64,000 bases of DNA from Bactericera cockerelli. Taxonomy: Eukaryota; Arthropoda; Insecta; Hemiptera; Triozidae. How positions within the stretch are numbered: position 1 is the first letter of the stretch; the number at the start of each line of letters is the position of its first letter. This document shows, piece by piece, positions 34,701 through 42,733 of the stretch. The position numbers and the translations under genes were made by a program. The notes below the pieces were generated by a model. The model did no database searches. It was not told where the DNA came from and saw only the letters and a program-made list of their open reading frames with translations. The stretch covers positions 10,197,624 through 10,261,623 of the forward strand of contig CM044964.1 of assembly GCA_024516035.1 (NCBI GenBank), in the 5' to 3' direction.

Positions 34701-37700
34701 TTTTTTTGGGTTTAACGTCGCTTTCAACTGCATGGTCATATCACGACGGGGGTGTTACCCTCCATTCGCAGGAAACTCACAAACCTGCTACCCACATTAA
34801 CCTCACCCAGCCTGGGTTGGGCCGGAATGCCAGCATCACGAAGTCTTCACCTCGCTGGACGTTGCTTAACTTCGGTGATCCAACGAGAACCGGTGCATTC
34901 AACGCGCCATCGACGCTGGCTATGATAACTTTTTCTTAATAGAATTAACAATTTATATTAAAAAAGATTTTAATTATACAGGGTGGGGCAAAAGTCTGGA
35001 AACCCCTGAATAACTTTTGAATGCCTTCTTCGGTAAACTTAAAATTTTGTACGGTAAACCGGACAAATAAGACCTTCTTTTAGAGTCGGGTCGATTTTTT
35101 TTACCGGCCCCCATGTCGGGGCCAGGGGGCCCAACTTCATTTTTTTAAATACGAACCCCCACCTTGCGATACATTTTTGGAAAGGTCTTCAAATAAGAAA
35201 TACATTGGTGCAAATTTTATTTTTTTAATATTAAACAGTTTGCAAATGGCGTCCAACTTTGTGTATGCAGTAAAGTCTGGAAACCCCTGAATATCTTTCG
35301 AAAGTACTTTCTCAGTAAATTTAAAATTGTGTACGGTAATCCTTGGTAATTAGAGCTTATATTAGAATTGGACCGATTTTTTTTTACTGAGGTCAACTTC
35401 ATTTTTTAAAATACGAAACCCCACCTTGCGATACGTTTTTGGAAAGGTCTAATTACCCCGACTTACCGTGCACAATTTTAAATTAACTGAGAAAGCCCTT
35501 TCAAAAGATATTCAGGGGTTTCCAGACTTTACTGCATACACAAAGTTGGACGCCATTTGCAAACAGTTTAATATTAAAAAAAATAAAATTTGCACCAATG
35601 TATTTCTTATTTGAAGACCTTTCCAAAAATGTATCGCAACGTGGGGGTTCGTATTTAAAAAAATGAAGTTGGGCCCCCTGGCCCCGACATGGGGGCCGGT
35701 AACAAAAATCGACCCGACTCTAAAAAAAGATCTTATTAGCCTGGTTCACCTTACAAAATGTTAATTTCACCGAAGAAGCCATTCGAAAGTTATTCAGGGG
35801 TTTCCAGACTTTTGCCCCACCCTGTATTTTGAGAGGCTAACTAAACTAACCTGCCATTATGTTTTTTTTTACCGTACTTATTTTATTTCTATAGTATTTA
35901 TCATGTGTCATGCTATGATATTGTGAATAAGAGTAGTTGTGACGTCACGATTGTAAAAAGTAAAATGAAATAAATTCTCCTGATTATTAAAAAAAGGCCA
36001 ATACAAATTTAATTGTAAAACATAAACTTTAAAATACATAAGTAGCAGTAGTCTGTGTTTAGTACGAGGATTAAGGATGTAGTGGAACCGCTTAATTGTT
36101 ATCATTAAACGCATTAGGGTCTTCCGAAAGCAATGTAAACAAATGGTGATAATAATAATAAGGATCCTACGCTTCTTCAGACGTCTACTCAACACTACAT
36201 GAGGATCTGTTACGGAGTGAGCAAGGCCTTCTTAAGCCCCGAATTATAAAACAGATTAAAAAAAAAAAGTTATCGTGTTTGTGTTTATCACTTTCGTGAT
36301 ATCACAACTATTCAAACTCGCTTTACTAAATCTACGCTGAAACCGGGACTTGAACCACCGACCTCCAGAATACAAGTCCGCCGCCTTATCGATGAAGCTA
36401 CTCAGTTCGGTTATAAAACAGAATTAAATCTAAGATAAGCCAGACTGTCCGTCAACTCCAGCTATAGTGCGTTGTGTTTGATTAAAACGCTGTCTTGAAG
36501 GCGTGTTTGGCTTGTCTCAACTTTAATCCTGTTTCATAATCTGGCCCTTAATTATTAGGGATTTTATTCATCAAACAAAATGAAATAATAAGGAGTAGAA
36601 ACCAATTTGTGATATGACCAAGTAGTTGAAAGCGACGAAGTTAAACCCAAAGTTTTTTTAAATTAAATTTCATTTAAAAAAAGTTCAAAAGTTCTGTGCT
36701 TCTGCAAATTTTTTGGCACAATTTTTGACGGTATTACAGGGCATCACACAGCCTGAGGGCTACGGCCAGATGAATTTTATTCCTTTTGCTATATCCAAGC
36801 ACATGTAACTATACCTTGCATGTTTGTAAGATTGAAGCACACGTAAATGTACCCGACATGGACTCAAGCATGTAGGGTACATTTAAATGAGCTTAAAATC
36901 AATTTCAGCAAGAAGATCTGGTGGCTATAAGAATTCCTATAATTTGGTCAGACAAAATTTATCCTGAGGAATATAAAATAGAAGATACTATAATATTATG
37001 TATACTCAAATTGTTACTAAAATGCTCCAACTTTTTCGTGTTGCAGAGAATGAAACATCCCCCCAAGTCCTGTCTCCAGATCTATCAGATGAAGATAGTG
37101 AAACAGAAGACCACCTCCCTGTTGATGCCCTAGATGACAACAGAGAATCACCTCACAGTACAACCAGCAGCAAACACAACCTAATCCAAGAGAACCTAAC
37201 GCTAAACTGCGATCCAATCGATACTCATAGAGATAGCACGATTGCAAGAGAAAGTATATTTGAAAACAGAAAAAGTCTACATGAGAGCCACAGTGAATAT
37301 AATAGCAATCTAAGTCAACACCTATTAAAACATCATAGTGAATTTAGTAGACAGTTCAAATCAGATTGCAGTTTGAGCAACAGAATAGCAGACGAAGAAT
37401 TCAGGAAGCTGATAGGTGAAACTAGTCGACACTTGAAACACAATTACATATCCAGTGACAGAGCAATAGACGAGGCAATGTTTAATGTAAATAGTGATAA
37501 AAGCAGAAGTAGGCTTTTTCAAAACCATATTACTATGAATCGCAAACAGAATGCACCCTTTGAGAGGGATTACAACAAAGCAAATGCACAGCACGTCACA
37601 GACGATTTAGAACCTGACGAACCAAGTAGCAATGTCAAGAAATCCACGATGGCGATGAACCAACACTTTAGCGAATTAAATAAGCTTAGCTTAAATGTAC

Positions 37701-39432
37701 CTGGTAGTAGACAGGAGCTAGACAACCTCTCTAACACGGGACTAGATAGCCTGAACAAGGTGTACTGCAAGAACTACAAATTCGATGATAGGTACTACAA
37801 AAGTAATAGAATAGCCGAAAAGTTGGACACTACCAATGACGATTACAGGAACAGTCATAGAGATAACATGCTCAAATCTGGCAATGAAGAAATGTACAGA
37901 GCGAATGTCAGAGAAAGAATGGCCGGTGAGGAAATGTACAGGAACACTATGAGAATGGGCGGCTGTGGGAAAAGAGATGCGAGGGAGCTCAAAAGCCACT
38001 TGGGTGCCCCGTCCGGTGGTCGAAAGAAGCGGTCACGGGCCGCGTTTTCGCACGCGCAGGTGTATGAGTTAGAGAAGAGGTTCAACCAGCAGAAGTATCT
38101 GTCCGGGCCCGAGCGGTCCGATGTTGCCAAGTCTCTGAAGCTGACTGAGACCCAGGTGAAGATCTGGTTCCAGAACCGACGCTACAAGACGAAACGCAAG
38201 CAGCTCCAACTTCTGGAGAGCTCACTCAGTGGACAACCAGTTGGTGGCAGCAAGAAGGTTAGTTGTAATATCTTTCTTAATCACCATCGTGTTTTCACAA
38301 TTATTGAATCTCGCTTTACTATTTTTTGAGAAGAATTCTTCCTATCAATCAATGTTTTTTTTAAAATATACATTTAAAAAAAAACATAATACCTAAGATA
38401 TATCATATCTACTATAACTATACTATTGATGGAAAGCGACCTGACGGAAGGTGTTTTTTCAAGTAGTAGTAGCAGTAATAAGTAATCGTATTTATTAAAA
38501 AAAAAAAAAAATATTATAATGGTTGGCACATTGAAAACATAAAAATAATAATTAGCACTCAAACAATATACTGGTATATAAAAAACAACAACAACAAAAA
38601 GCAATGAACCTATGTATAACTTTTATAGGTATGTTTTTTTTTCAGGTATATTCGTTGTTATCTTAATTAAGATTTTTCCGCTTAGAGACACGGGGGTGTA
38701 AAAATTGTAGCGAGGAAATAACAGGATTTTTTTACTTGACATCTCTATAACCATCATAGGTCATCAAGTTATACCTTTTTATTGTTCACTTCTTTGGGGA
38801 AACTTTTTAAAAAGCCACCTAGATCTCACCCAGACTGTGCGGGGCTAAGATGAGCAATAATCACGTTGCGATAGATCAAATTTGAGTGGAGAACCTTCTA
38901 GTCCTTACCTCACTGGATGTTATTAAATTTAACTAAGTGATCTTATGAGAACTGTCAATTCGCATTTTGTTTTCGTTAGAAATACCTAAAATTACAGGAA
39001 TCTTGGTCAATATTTTTTTTGGATTTATATTTATCCAAATACATTCAAACTTATCTTCTTAATATATAAATGTCAAAGTCACTGACTGACCACTGACTGA
39101 CTGATCATCGCTCTACAGCCCAAACCGTAAGTCCTAGGAAGCTGAAATTTGGTAGGTAGCTTTGTCTTATAGTCTAGATGTGCAATAAGACGGGATTTTT
39201 CGAAATTCCCACTACAACACCTGCCATTGGCGAAAAAGGACTTTTTGCTTTCACGGCCATGCCTCGGCCCGCAAAGCGGGCGACAGCCCGCTAGTATATT
39301 ATACTCGAATGATATATTATACTCAAATGATACATAAATATTCTCCGTATTTATTGCTACAGGTTGCAGTGAAGATTCTAGTCCAGGACAACCAGATGGC
39401 TCATCCGTTTGGTGGTGACTATCGCGGAGACT
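22454..39432 (+). CDS. bap: bagpipe/NKX3.2-type homeobox gene, partial at 3' end
   Basis: Spliced model: 22454-22739, 37047-38257, 39363 to the gap at 39433. Phases match (1 then 0), giving at least 522 residues. The product is a nuclear DNA-binding regulator; bap in flies specifies visceral mesoderm and NKX3.2 in vertebrates acts in skeletal and visceral patterning. Order: TN motif (8-16), a long Asn/Ser/Asp-rich linker, homeodomain (about 422-481), then the post-homeodomain segment [11 protein letters not shown], which matches the conserved NKX3 tail (VAVKVLV). The last residues are lost in the gap, and the sequence after the gap is SINE-derived. Introns of 14.3 kb and 1.1 kb hold many mobile elements, including a Helitron in intron 2. 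Confidence 0.85.
22860..23060. other. GC-richer unique segment in bap intron 1 with hairpin
   Basis: Contains the inverted repeat CACTCCGCCA / TGGCGGAGTG with a 3-base loop at about 22972-22994. No coding role is evident; the open frame there lacks recognisable content. Confidence 0.4.
23078..23390. repeat. minisatellite, 25-bp unit, about 12 copies
   Basis: Near-identical units of AGTCACATCCACCAATTAGT plus GAACT. Very low divergence suggests recent expansion. In bap intron 1. Confidence 0.97.
23435..23660 (-). mobile_element. tRNA-derived SINE (CCCGGTAGCTCAGTGG family)
   Basis: Minus strand starts with a tRNA-like head (GAGCTCAATGGTCAAGAC-type A box; GGTTCGAAACTC B box) and runs through ATGACAAGTTTTCC, CCAATAATAAGATT-like and GGCGATTTTATTA tail blocks shared with 53303-53512 and 61671-61870. 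Confidence 0.75.
23741..23883. mobile_element. MITE of the GGGCCGAATTATAAAAC family
   Basis: Begins GGGCTGAATTTTAAAACAGG and ends TCATGATGTGGCCC, with ACTATCCCTTAACTCGGGCT inside. Confidence 0.75.
24484..24748 (+). repeat. tandem duplication of about 130 bp
   Basis: Two copies of a unit with GTCTTTGTATTTTAAGTAGT, CATTGGTGGCGCTT and TTTGTTTTGGTCAGGTGC; about 85-90 percent alike by eye. Confidence 0.8.
25245..25560. repeat. imperfect direct duplication with poly-A tracts
   Basis: Segments TTTACCCAGGACA, AATAATAG, GAAATCAA and AGCTTCGATG / GTATTAAAAGTATAAAAATA occur twice (25280-25400 and 25442-25550). A-runs at 25248-25267 and 25315-25333 suggest retroposon remnants. Confidence 0.55.
25872..26060. 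mobile_element. fragment with one CAGGGTGG end
   Basis: TA followed by CAGGGTGGTCCCGAAACATG; only one terminus is visible, so it is a solo end or truncated copy of a CAGGGTG element. Confidence 0.5.
26500..26640 (-). mobile_element. retroposon 3' fragment (GGCAATAACCCCGCCCTTTA family)
   Basis: Minus strand: GGGTTGGGTGGAAGAGATTG, then GGCAATAACCCCGCCCTTTA and a tail with AATAAAGAG. Related pieces lie at 31122-31430, 56093-56270 and 57778-57958. Confidence 0.65.
27109..27507. mobile_element. 399-bp MITE with CAGGGTGTCC ends
   Basis: CAGGGTGTCCAAGTTT at the left and AAACTTGGGACACCCTG at the right, TA on both sides (27107-27108, 27508-27509). The terminus matches that of the 1048-2698 palindrome. 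Confidence 0.85.
27840..28016 (+). repeat. dispersed repeat, inverted partner at 31906-32160
   Basis: Contains CTTGTCAATTATTAGCCTCC, TTGTAAAGACAGTGGTAGAA and GTGCTGAGTCATTCCTCCAC, all found in reverse complement at 31906-32010. Both copies are followed by AACAGGGAGTAGACCA-type short repeats. Confidence 0.8.
28326..29102. mobile_element. truncated palindromic CAGGGTGGGGC element
   Basis: Matches the complete 846-bp copy at 34979-35824 but lacks about the first 80 bases. Two arms carry ACCGGCCCCCATGTCGGGGC in opposite orientation; the right terminus is TTTTGCCCCACCCTG. Confidence 0.85.
29250..30190. repeat. minisatellite, 36-40 bp unit, about 24 copies
   Basis: Units of TTCCGTGTCTTCTTCTGGTT followed by CTTTTTATATTTTTTGTG. 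Unit-length variation in the T-runs leaves all three plus frames open for 300 or more codons; these are artefacts of the repeat, not genes. The pyrimidine-rich strand bias is extreme. Confidence 0.97.
30686..30805 (-). mobile_element. tRNA-derived SINE (AGTAGCTTGATCGATAAGG family)
   Basis: Contains in antisense ACCTGGAGGTC and GGTTCAAGTCCGGGTTTCAG (B box) plus the tail GTGATATCACGAAAGTGATC. Confidence 0.75.
31122..31430. mobile_element. two retroposon 3' fragments in opposite orientation
   Basis: GGCAATAACCCTGCCCTTTA at 31140 on plus and the same block on minus at about 31375-31425, separated by TTTA-rich tails. Confidence 0.65.
31506..31605 (-). mobile_element. tRNA-derived SINE (AGTAGCTTGATCGATAAGG family)
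   Basis: Antisense head AGTAGCTTGATCGATAAGGC, then GGTTGAAGTCCCGGTTTCAG and a short tail. Confidence 0.75.
31906..32160 (-). repeat. dispersed repeat, inverted partner of 27840-28016
   Basis: Reverse-complement match described at 27840-28016, extended by three degenerate copies of CCCTGTTTATAGTCCCCCAG. Confidence 0.8.
32204..32439 (+). mobile_element. non-autonomous Helitron
   Basis: Starts TCTATATATAAATGTC and ends with a GC hairpin (GCGGGCGACAGCCCGC) just before CTAG, inserted between A and T. A TC start, a 3' hairpin and a CTRR end are the hallmarks of Helitrons. A near-identical copy is at 39054-39294. Confidence 0.88.
32838..33267. mobile_element. TIR element with CAGTCGAACCTG ends
   Basis: CAGTCGAACCTG at the left and CAGGTTCGACTG at the right. 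Interior at about 33080-33220 is a minisatellite of TTAGAAACCTCTTTATAATA-type units. The ends resemble pogo/Tigger-type termini; the TA duplication is only intact on the left. Confidence 0.7.
33725..34060 (-). mobile_element. tRNA-derived SINE (GCGCGATTAGCTCAGTGG family)
   Basis: Minus strand begins GCGCGCGATTAGCTCAGTGG (A box) and has GGGTTCGATCCCCCGTGCCG (B box). A T-run at 33730-33754 marks the poly-A tail. Confidence 0.85.
34090..34287 (-). mobile_element. tRNA-derived SINE, second copy in tandem orientation
   Basis: Same head as the copy ending at 34060, same orientation, with the block ATTAAGAATACAAATTTTTG and shorter body. Confidence 0.85.
34557..34700 (+). mobile_element. tRNA-derived SINE (AGTAGCTTGATCGATAAGG family)
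   Basis: CCTCAGTAGCTTGATCGATA head, TTAAAGTTCCGGTTTCAGCG B-box region (mutated), tail GTGATAGCACGAAAGTGATT and poly-pyrimidine end. Confidence 0.75.
34705..34925 (-). mobile_element. 5S-rRNA-derived SINE, best copy
   Basis: On the minus strand: CACCGGTTCTCGTTGGATCA, CCGAAGTTAAGCAACGTCC and AGCGAGGTGAAGACTT follow the order of 5S rRNA, whose core reads ..GGTTCTCGTCCGATCACCGAAGTTAAGCA... A non-5S body and the tail TTGAAAGCGACGTTAAACCC with A-run complete it. This is a SINE3-type element transcribed from the 5S internal promoter. Other pieces: 736-789, 21080-21180, 36600-36665, 38800-38960, 39533-39580, 52840-53005, 53960-54130. Confidence 0.85.
34979..35824. mobile_element. 846-bp palindromic element with CAGGGTGGGGC ends
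   Basis: CAGGGTGGGGCAAAAGTCTG at the left, its inverse at the right, TA on both sides. The two halves are inverted copies through the whole length, with two inner AAAGTCTGGAAACCCCTGAA blocks per arm. No transposase. A truncated copy is at 28326-29102. Confidence 0.88.
36236..36547. mobile_element. MITE with TTAA flanks and a SINE nested inside
   Basis: GCCCCGAATTATAAAACAG left, CTGTTTCATAATCTGGCCC right, TTAA at 36232-36235 and 36548-36551. A SINE of the AGTAGCTTGATCGATAAGG family (36265-36413, minus) splits it; the MITE sequence TTATAAAACAGA is repeated on both sides of the SINE as its target duplication. Confidence 0.75.
36600..36665 (+). mobile_element. 5S-SINE tail fragment
   Basis: GTTGAAAGCGACGAAGTTAA and following A-rich tail only. 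Confidence 0.55.
37047..38257 (+). CDS. bap: bagpipe homeobox gene, exon 2 with homeodomain
   Basis: The exon starts after TTTTTCGTGTTGCAG and ends at AAG|GTTAGT, phases 1 and 0. Most of it encodes a polar linker rich in Asn, Ser, Asp and Arg. The homeodomain is at 38024-38203: [20 protein letters not shown], then [20 protein letters not shown] and [16 protein letters not shown]. Helix 3 carries Tyr at position 54, the NK-2-class hallmark, and LSGPER is the bap/NKX3.2 form. GC content rises sharply in the homeodomain. An apparent ATG at 36998 lies in the intron before the acceptor, so it is not the start. Confidence 0.92.
38800..38960 (-). mobile_element. diverged 5S-derived SINE in bap intron 2
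   Basis: Antisense blocks resembling CTCATAAGATCACTTAGTT and CTGGGTGAGATCTAGGTGG match the 5S-SINE order but are heavily mutated. Confidence 0.45.
39054..39294 (+). mobile_element. non-autonomous Helitron in bap intron 2
   Basis: Near-identical to 32204-32439, ending GCCCGCTAG|T and starting TCTTCTTAATATATAAATGTC or 3 bases later. It lies about 70 bases before the exon 3 acceptor. Confidence 0.88.
39363..39432 (+). CDS. bap: bagpipe exon 3, cut by assembly gap
   Basis: After the acceptor TTATTGCTACAG the frame reads [20 protein letters not shown], continuous in phase 0 with exon 2. VAVKILV is the conserved segment downstream of NKX3 homeodomains. The reading frame enters 100 N; no stop can be seen. 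Confidence 0.88.
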
Positions 39433-39532
39433 NNNNNNNNNNNNNNNNNNNNNNNNNNNNNNNNNNNNNNNNNNNNNNNNNNNNNNNNNNNNNNNNNNNN
39501 NNNNNNNNNNNNNNNNNNNNNNNNNNNNNNNN
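39433..39532. other. assembly gap, 100 N
   Basis: Exactly 100 N, a conventional scaffold spacer of unknown true size. Sequence resumes inside a 5S-derived SINE. Confidence 1.
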
Positions 39533-39590
39533 AGGGAACCGGTGTATTCAACATGCCATCGACGCTGGCTTTATTCACAAGTTTAGTTAG
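39533..39590 (-). mobile_element. 5S-derived SINE remnant next to gap
   Basis: GGAACCGGTGTATTCAACAT and GCCATCGACGCTGGC match the 5'-most part of the copy at 34705-34925, minus strand; the rest lies in the gap. Confidence 0.75.
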
Positions 39591-39599
39591 CATAAAATA

Positions 39600-40720
39600 A
39601 ATATGTCAATTTGATACTTTCGTGAGTAAACATTGTGAACCCATAGAGCTCCGATTTGAACAGTTGGAGGTTTCGGCCGCACAACGAGAGGTTTATGACG
39701 TGTTGATCTCCTAACACTGATTTGGATCAATAACATTTATTTCGAATTGAACATTCTGTTCATACTGGGTGATCACAACACGTTATAGAGAGGAGCAGCT
39801 GGTCTGCAAGTGATCAATAAAAGTTGACCAGGCATTTGGCATGATGCCTCAGCCCAAAATAAGAAGGCGCTAGGTGACGAATCAGTGGTCTTTCTTTGAA
39901 GAAAATAGTCAATTATTTTTATTAGAATATACCATTTGGGACATTAGGCAATTTCCAAATCATTAATAATTAATTTAGCTGACCGGAATAAAATCATCTG
40001 AAAAATGTGTTTTAGTTTTTGGACGAACAAGTTTGTAGGTGGAATATGAATTACGTCTCTCTGGTAATCGAGTTTCAATCACAACATGATCATAATATAC
40101 ATCAGTCTAAAAAAAATGGAAGAAATAGTGTATTGTAGGTCGTTGTTGAAATTCTCATAGATTTAATGAACAAACTTTTGATATTATACAAAAACAATAC
40201 TTTCTATACCATCCAGATAATGGTTAGAAATGAAAGACAAAAATGGAACCAGTCCACAGTCACAGTGACGACCCAGTATGTTCTACCTCCAAGAGAGCTC
40301 ATGAGTTGATTTGTTTTTTTGGTTGAATCGATTCCGGTGGGGACCCTACAGCTCGTCGTTTTCACACTCTCTTCTGATTCTCTTTCACCTTGCCGCCTCT
40401 GTAGGTGGCCGGGACTGTGGGGACATAAATTGTTTTGTAATAGACCTGATGGTTCGGTTGACAATGGGCGCGTGGTCAACCGCTGGTGGGGGTGATGGGA
40501 TGCCCCGCCGAGCTGAATAGCGATGAGTTGGAGGGAATTTTTGATGTGTTTTTTTCTTCAATTTTTATTTTTCAAGTTCATGTAAAATTTAAAATTAAAC
40601 ATAGATTTTGGCATTAGAATGTTTTGCATACGTCCATATACCTACAGTAAAATGTTTGTGATTTTATATTTGGTTTTAAAATCTCGTTTCTATCTAGAAA
40701 ACTGCTGTCATAAGTACTCG
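39600..40720. other. no gene seen
   Basis: Non-repetitive sequence with a few open frames but no recognisable protein. The stretch 40310-40510 is GC-richer with frames open on both strands; no support for a gene was found. Confidence 0.5.
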
Positions 40721-40728
40721 AACTCAAG

Positions 40729-40930
40729 CTTTTACCCGGTAGCTCAGTGGTCAAACCGTCGGTCTATCAAGAGGTCGCGGATTCGAAACGCAGCCGAGAC
40801 ATGACATTGACAAATTATACTCCCATTTGGGATTTGGACCACATAAAAGTACCTTAGGTTTTCTGCTGGAATAATGGGACTCATTAGATATTAATAAGGC
40901 GATATTATCATTTTTATACATATATCTGCA
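40729..40930 (+). mobile_element. tRNA-derived SINE (CCCGGTAGCTCAGTGG family)
   Basis: CCCGGTAGCTCAGTGGTCAA head, GGTCGCGGATTCGAAACGCA B box, then ATGACATTGACAAATTA, GGAATAATGGGACTCATTAG and AAGGCGATATTATC tail blocks. Confidence 0.85.
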
Positions 40931-41439
40931 GTGGTATTATCATTTTCATCGTCACAGATATAAGATATAAAAGCAATCTGCACAGTCACTTACAAGTAAA
41001 TATACCTAAATATATAATTATTTACATCAAATTATTCAAAATAATATTTCCAGTGTGATAGAAGTACCAAATTAAAGATTCCTGCGACCTAGCTACCAAC
41101 CATCAAAATAAAGAAATCGTGTTCTTCATTTATGGTGAGAAATTTGTTGTGTTTGATTTCTCATCGGTCAAAAATATCTGAACAAGTAAACAAATAAGAC
41201 AAAGATTACGAATTGGTGAAGTTTGGATATTTATTAGTAGGTACTGTGGCAAATATAGTAAAGGATACTTTCAGGTTAATGGTGGATCGGAATTGTACCT
41301 AGCTACTTAAAAAAAAACACTTTCTGTTTTATAGATGCTGTTTTTCTTCTGGAAGTTCTGATTTGGATGTTGATAATATTATACTTTATTTTTTAGTGTT
41401 TTATTTCTGAGCTTTTTTCGTACCTAATGCATTTTCCAG

Positions 41440-41935
41440 TTTGTTTTAAAATTCAGTGGCCCTAGGAAATCCTTCTTTTGTTATACGTAATGTATTTTCA
41501 GTCAATTCCAGAGGACCAAAAAAATTTTTATTCTGTCATATCTAATGCATTTCTCAATTCCAGTGGCCTCCTACTTTTGTCAAACCTAATGCCTTTTTTA
41601 GTTCTCAATGAATTCCCGTGGCCTAAGGAAATGCTTCTTCTGTTTCATTTGCATTTTGCAGTTCTCAATTACAGTGGCTCAAATAAATCCTTCTAATACC
41701 AAACTTAAGGCATATTTATTTAAAGACAGGTCTGTAACATTCAAGAGTCCTTGCCCCTTAAGACATGGTTCAGTTCTCAATTTCAGTGGTCCTCTTCTTC
41801 TGTCATACCTACCTAATTCTTTTTCCAGTTCTCAATTCCAGTGAGGTCATACTTTAAAAAAAAATTGCAGTTCTCAATGCCAGTGGTCCTATTCTTCTGT
41901 CATACCTAATTCTTTTACCATCAGTTCTCAATTCC
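41440..41935. repeat. degenerate tandem repeat over gene A 3' UTR
   Basis: CAGTTCTCAATTCCAGTGG and TGTCATACCTAATGCATTT blocks recur about nine times at 50-110 bp spacing. A candidate polyadenylation signal (AATAAA on minus) lies at 41715-41720. Confidence 0.7.
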
Positions 41936-42733
41936 AATGTCCCATGCCGTCAAAGCTGTCCACCCGCGCCATCTCTTCCGGAAGTGTCGGCAGATCCGAT
42001 CCTCCTGACACTCATTCTTTGTCTTCTTCAGATAGTCCTCGTAGCTCCTGTACGCCTTATCCTTCGCCCCTCGCGACACATACTCCATCTCACTTCCCGG
42101 GCAACGCTTACGACGCTTTACATCGCCTCCTGGAATGACGTCACCGAACCGCTGACGATTGAGGTCATTCAATCGCTGATGATTCATGACGTCATTTGCC
42201 CTCTGACGACGAATTGCATCATTAAGTAGCTTTGGTTGAGCTTGATCACCAAACTTTGCTCCAGCGATTTCAGCCTCCAGGATTCGTAAGTCTGAAATGA
42301 TCTTATCATGGTGGGCATTGATTGATTTTTTGTCAACAACGAATTTGTCTTTCAAAGCACCAATGGCTCTTCTCTTTCGACGTCCACTTTCACCAACGAC
42401 TGCATTCAGTTTGCCCATTATTCTTCCCAGCATCGCAGCTTTGTCAACCCTGATGTGTTCACCGTTTGCACAAATCTTTTCATCGTTTTGTTCATCAACA
42501 GCTCGTTTTACCACGTGACTGATCTTTGCTGTGCGCGGCCTTCTTGTTTTACACGTACGTGTTACGTTGCGCTTCACGAATGAGGAAGTTGTCGCTCGTT
42601 TTCTGTACGTGCCCGCTCGTGACGTGTCGTTCACGTGACGAATTCTCTCGAATACCCCTCGCAGGGCCGCGACGTCTTTCAGATCGTTAGTCACTTCCAA
42701 CCCGTGAACGCACGTCTCCAGCGGCTGCTTTGC
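41921..42733 (-). CDS. gene A exon 9 (terminal)
   Basis: Acceptor TTTTTATTTTCTCAG; 270 codons in phase 0 ending at the stop at 41921-41923. Basic, with repeated KR sites and a predicted helical middle (LNDAIRRQRANDVMNHQRLN). Confidence 0.82.
   Translation of the reverse strand, partial: AKQPLETCVHGLEVTNDLKDVAALRGVFERIRHVNDTSRAGTYRKRATTSSFVKRNVTRTCKTRRPRTAKISHVVKRAVDEQNDEKICANGEHIRVDKAAMLGRIMGKLNAVVGESGRRKRRAIGALKDKFVVDKKSINAHHDKIISDLRILEAEIAGAKFGDQAQPKLLNDAIRRQRANDVMNHQRLNDLNRQRFGDVIPGGDVKRRKRCPGSEMEYVSRGAKDKAYRSYEDYLKKTKNECQEDRICRHFRKRWRGWTALTAWDIGIEN

Noticed and set aside
34705..34925. 5S rRNA gene
   Set aside because: Only the promoter part is similar; the rest is a SINE body and tail.
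36998..37046. ATG at 36998 as the start of bagpipe
   Set aside because: It lies upstream of a good splice acceptor, and exon 1 with the TN motif fits in phase.
37017..38130. Minus-strand open frames over bagpipe exon 2
   Set aside because: Shadows of the homeobox exon.
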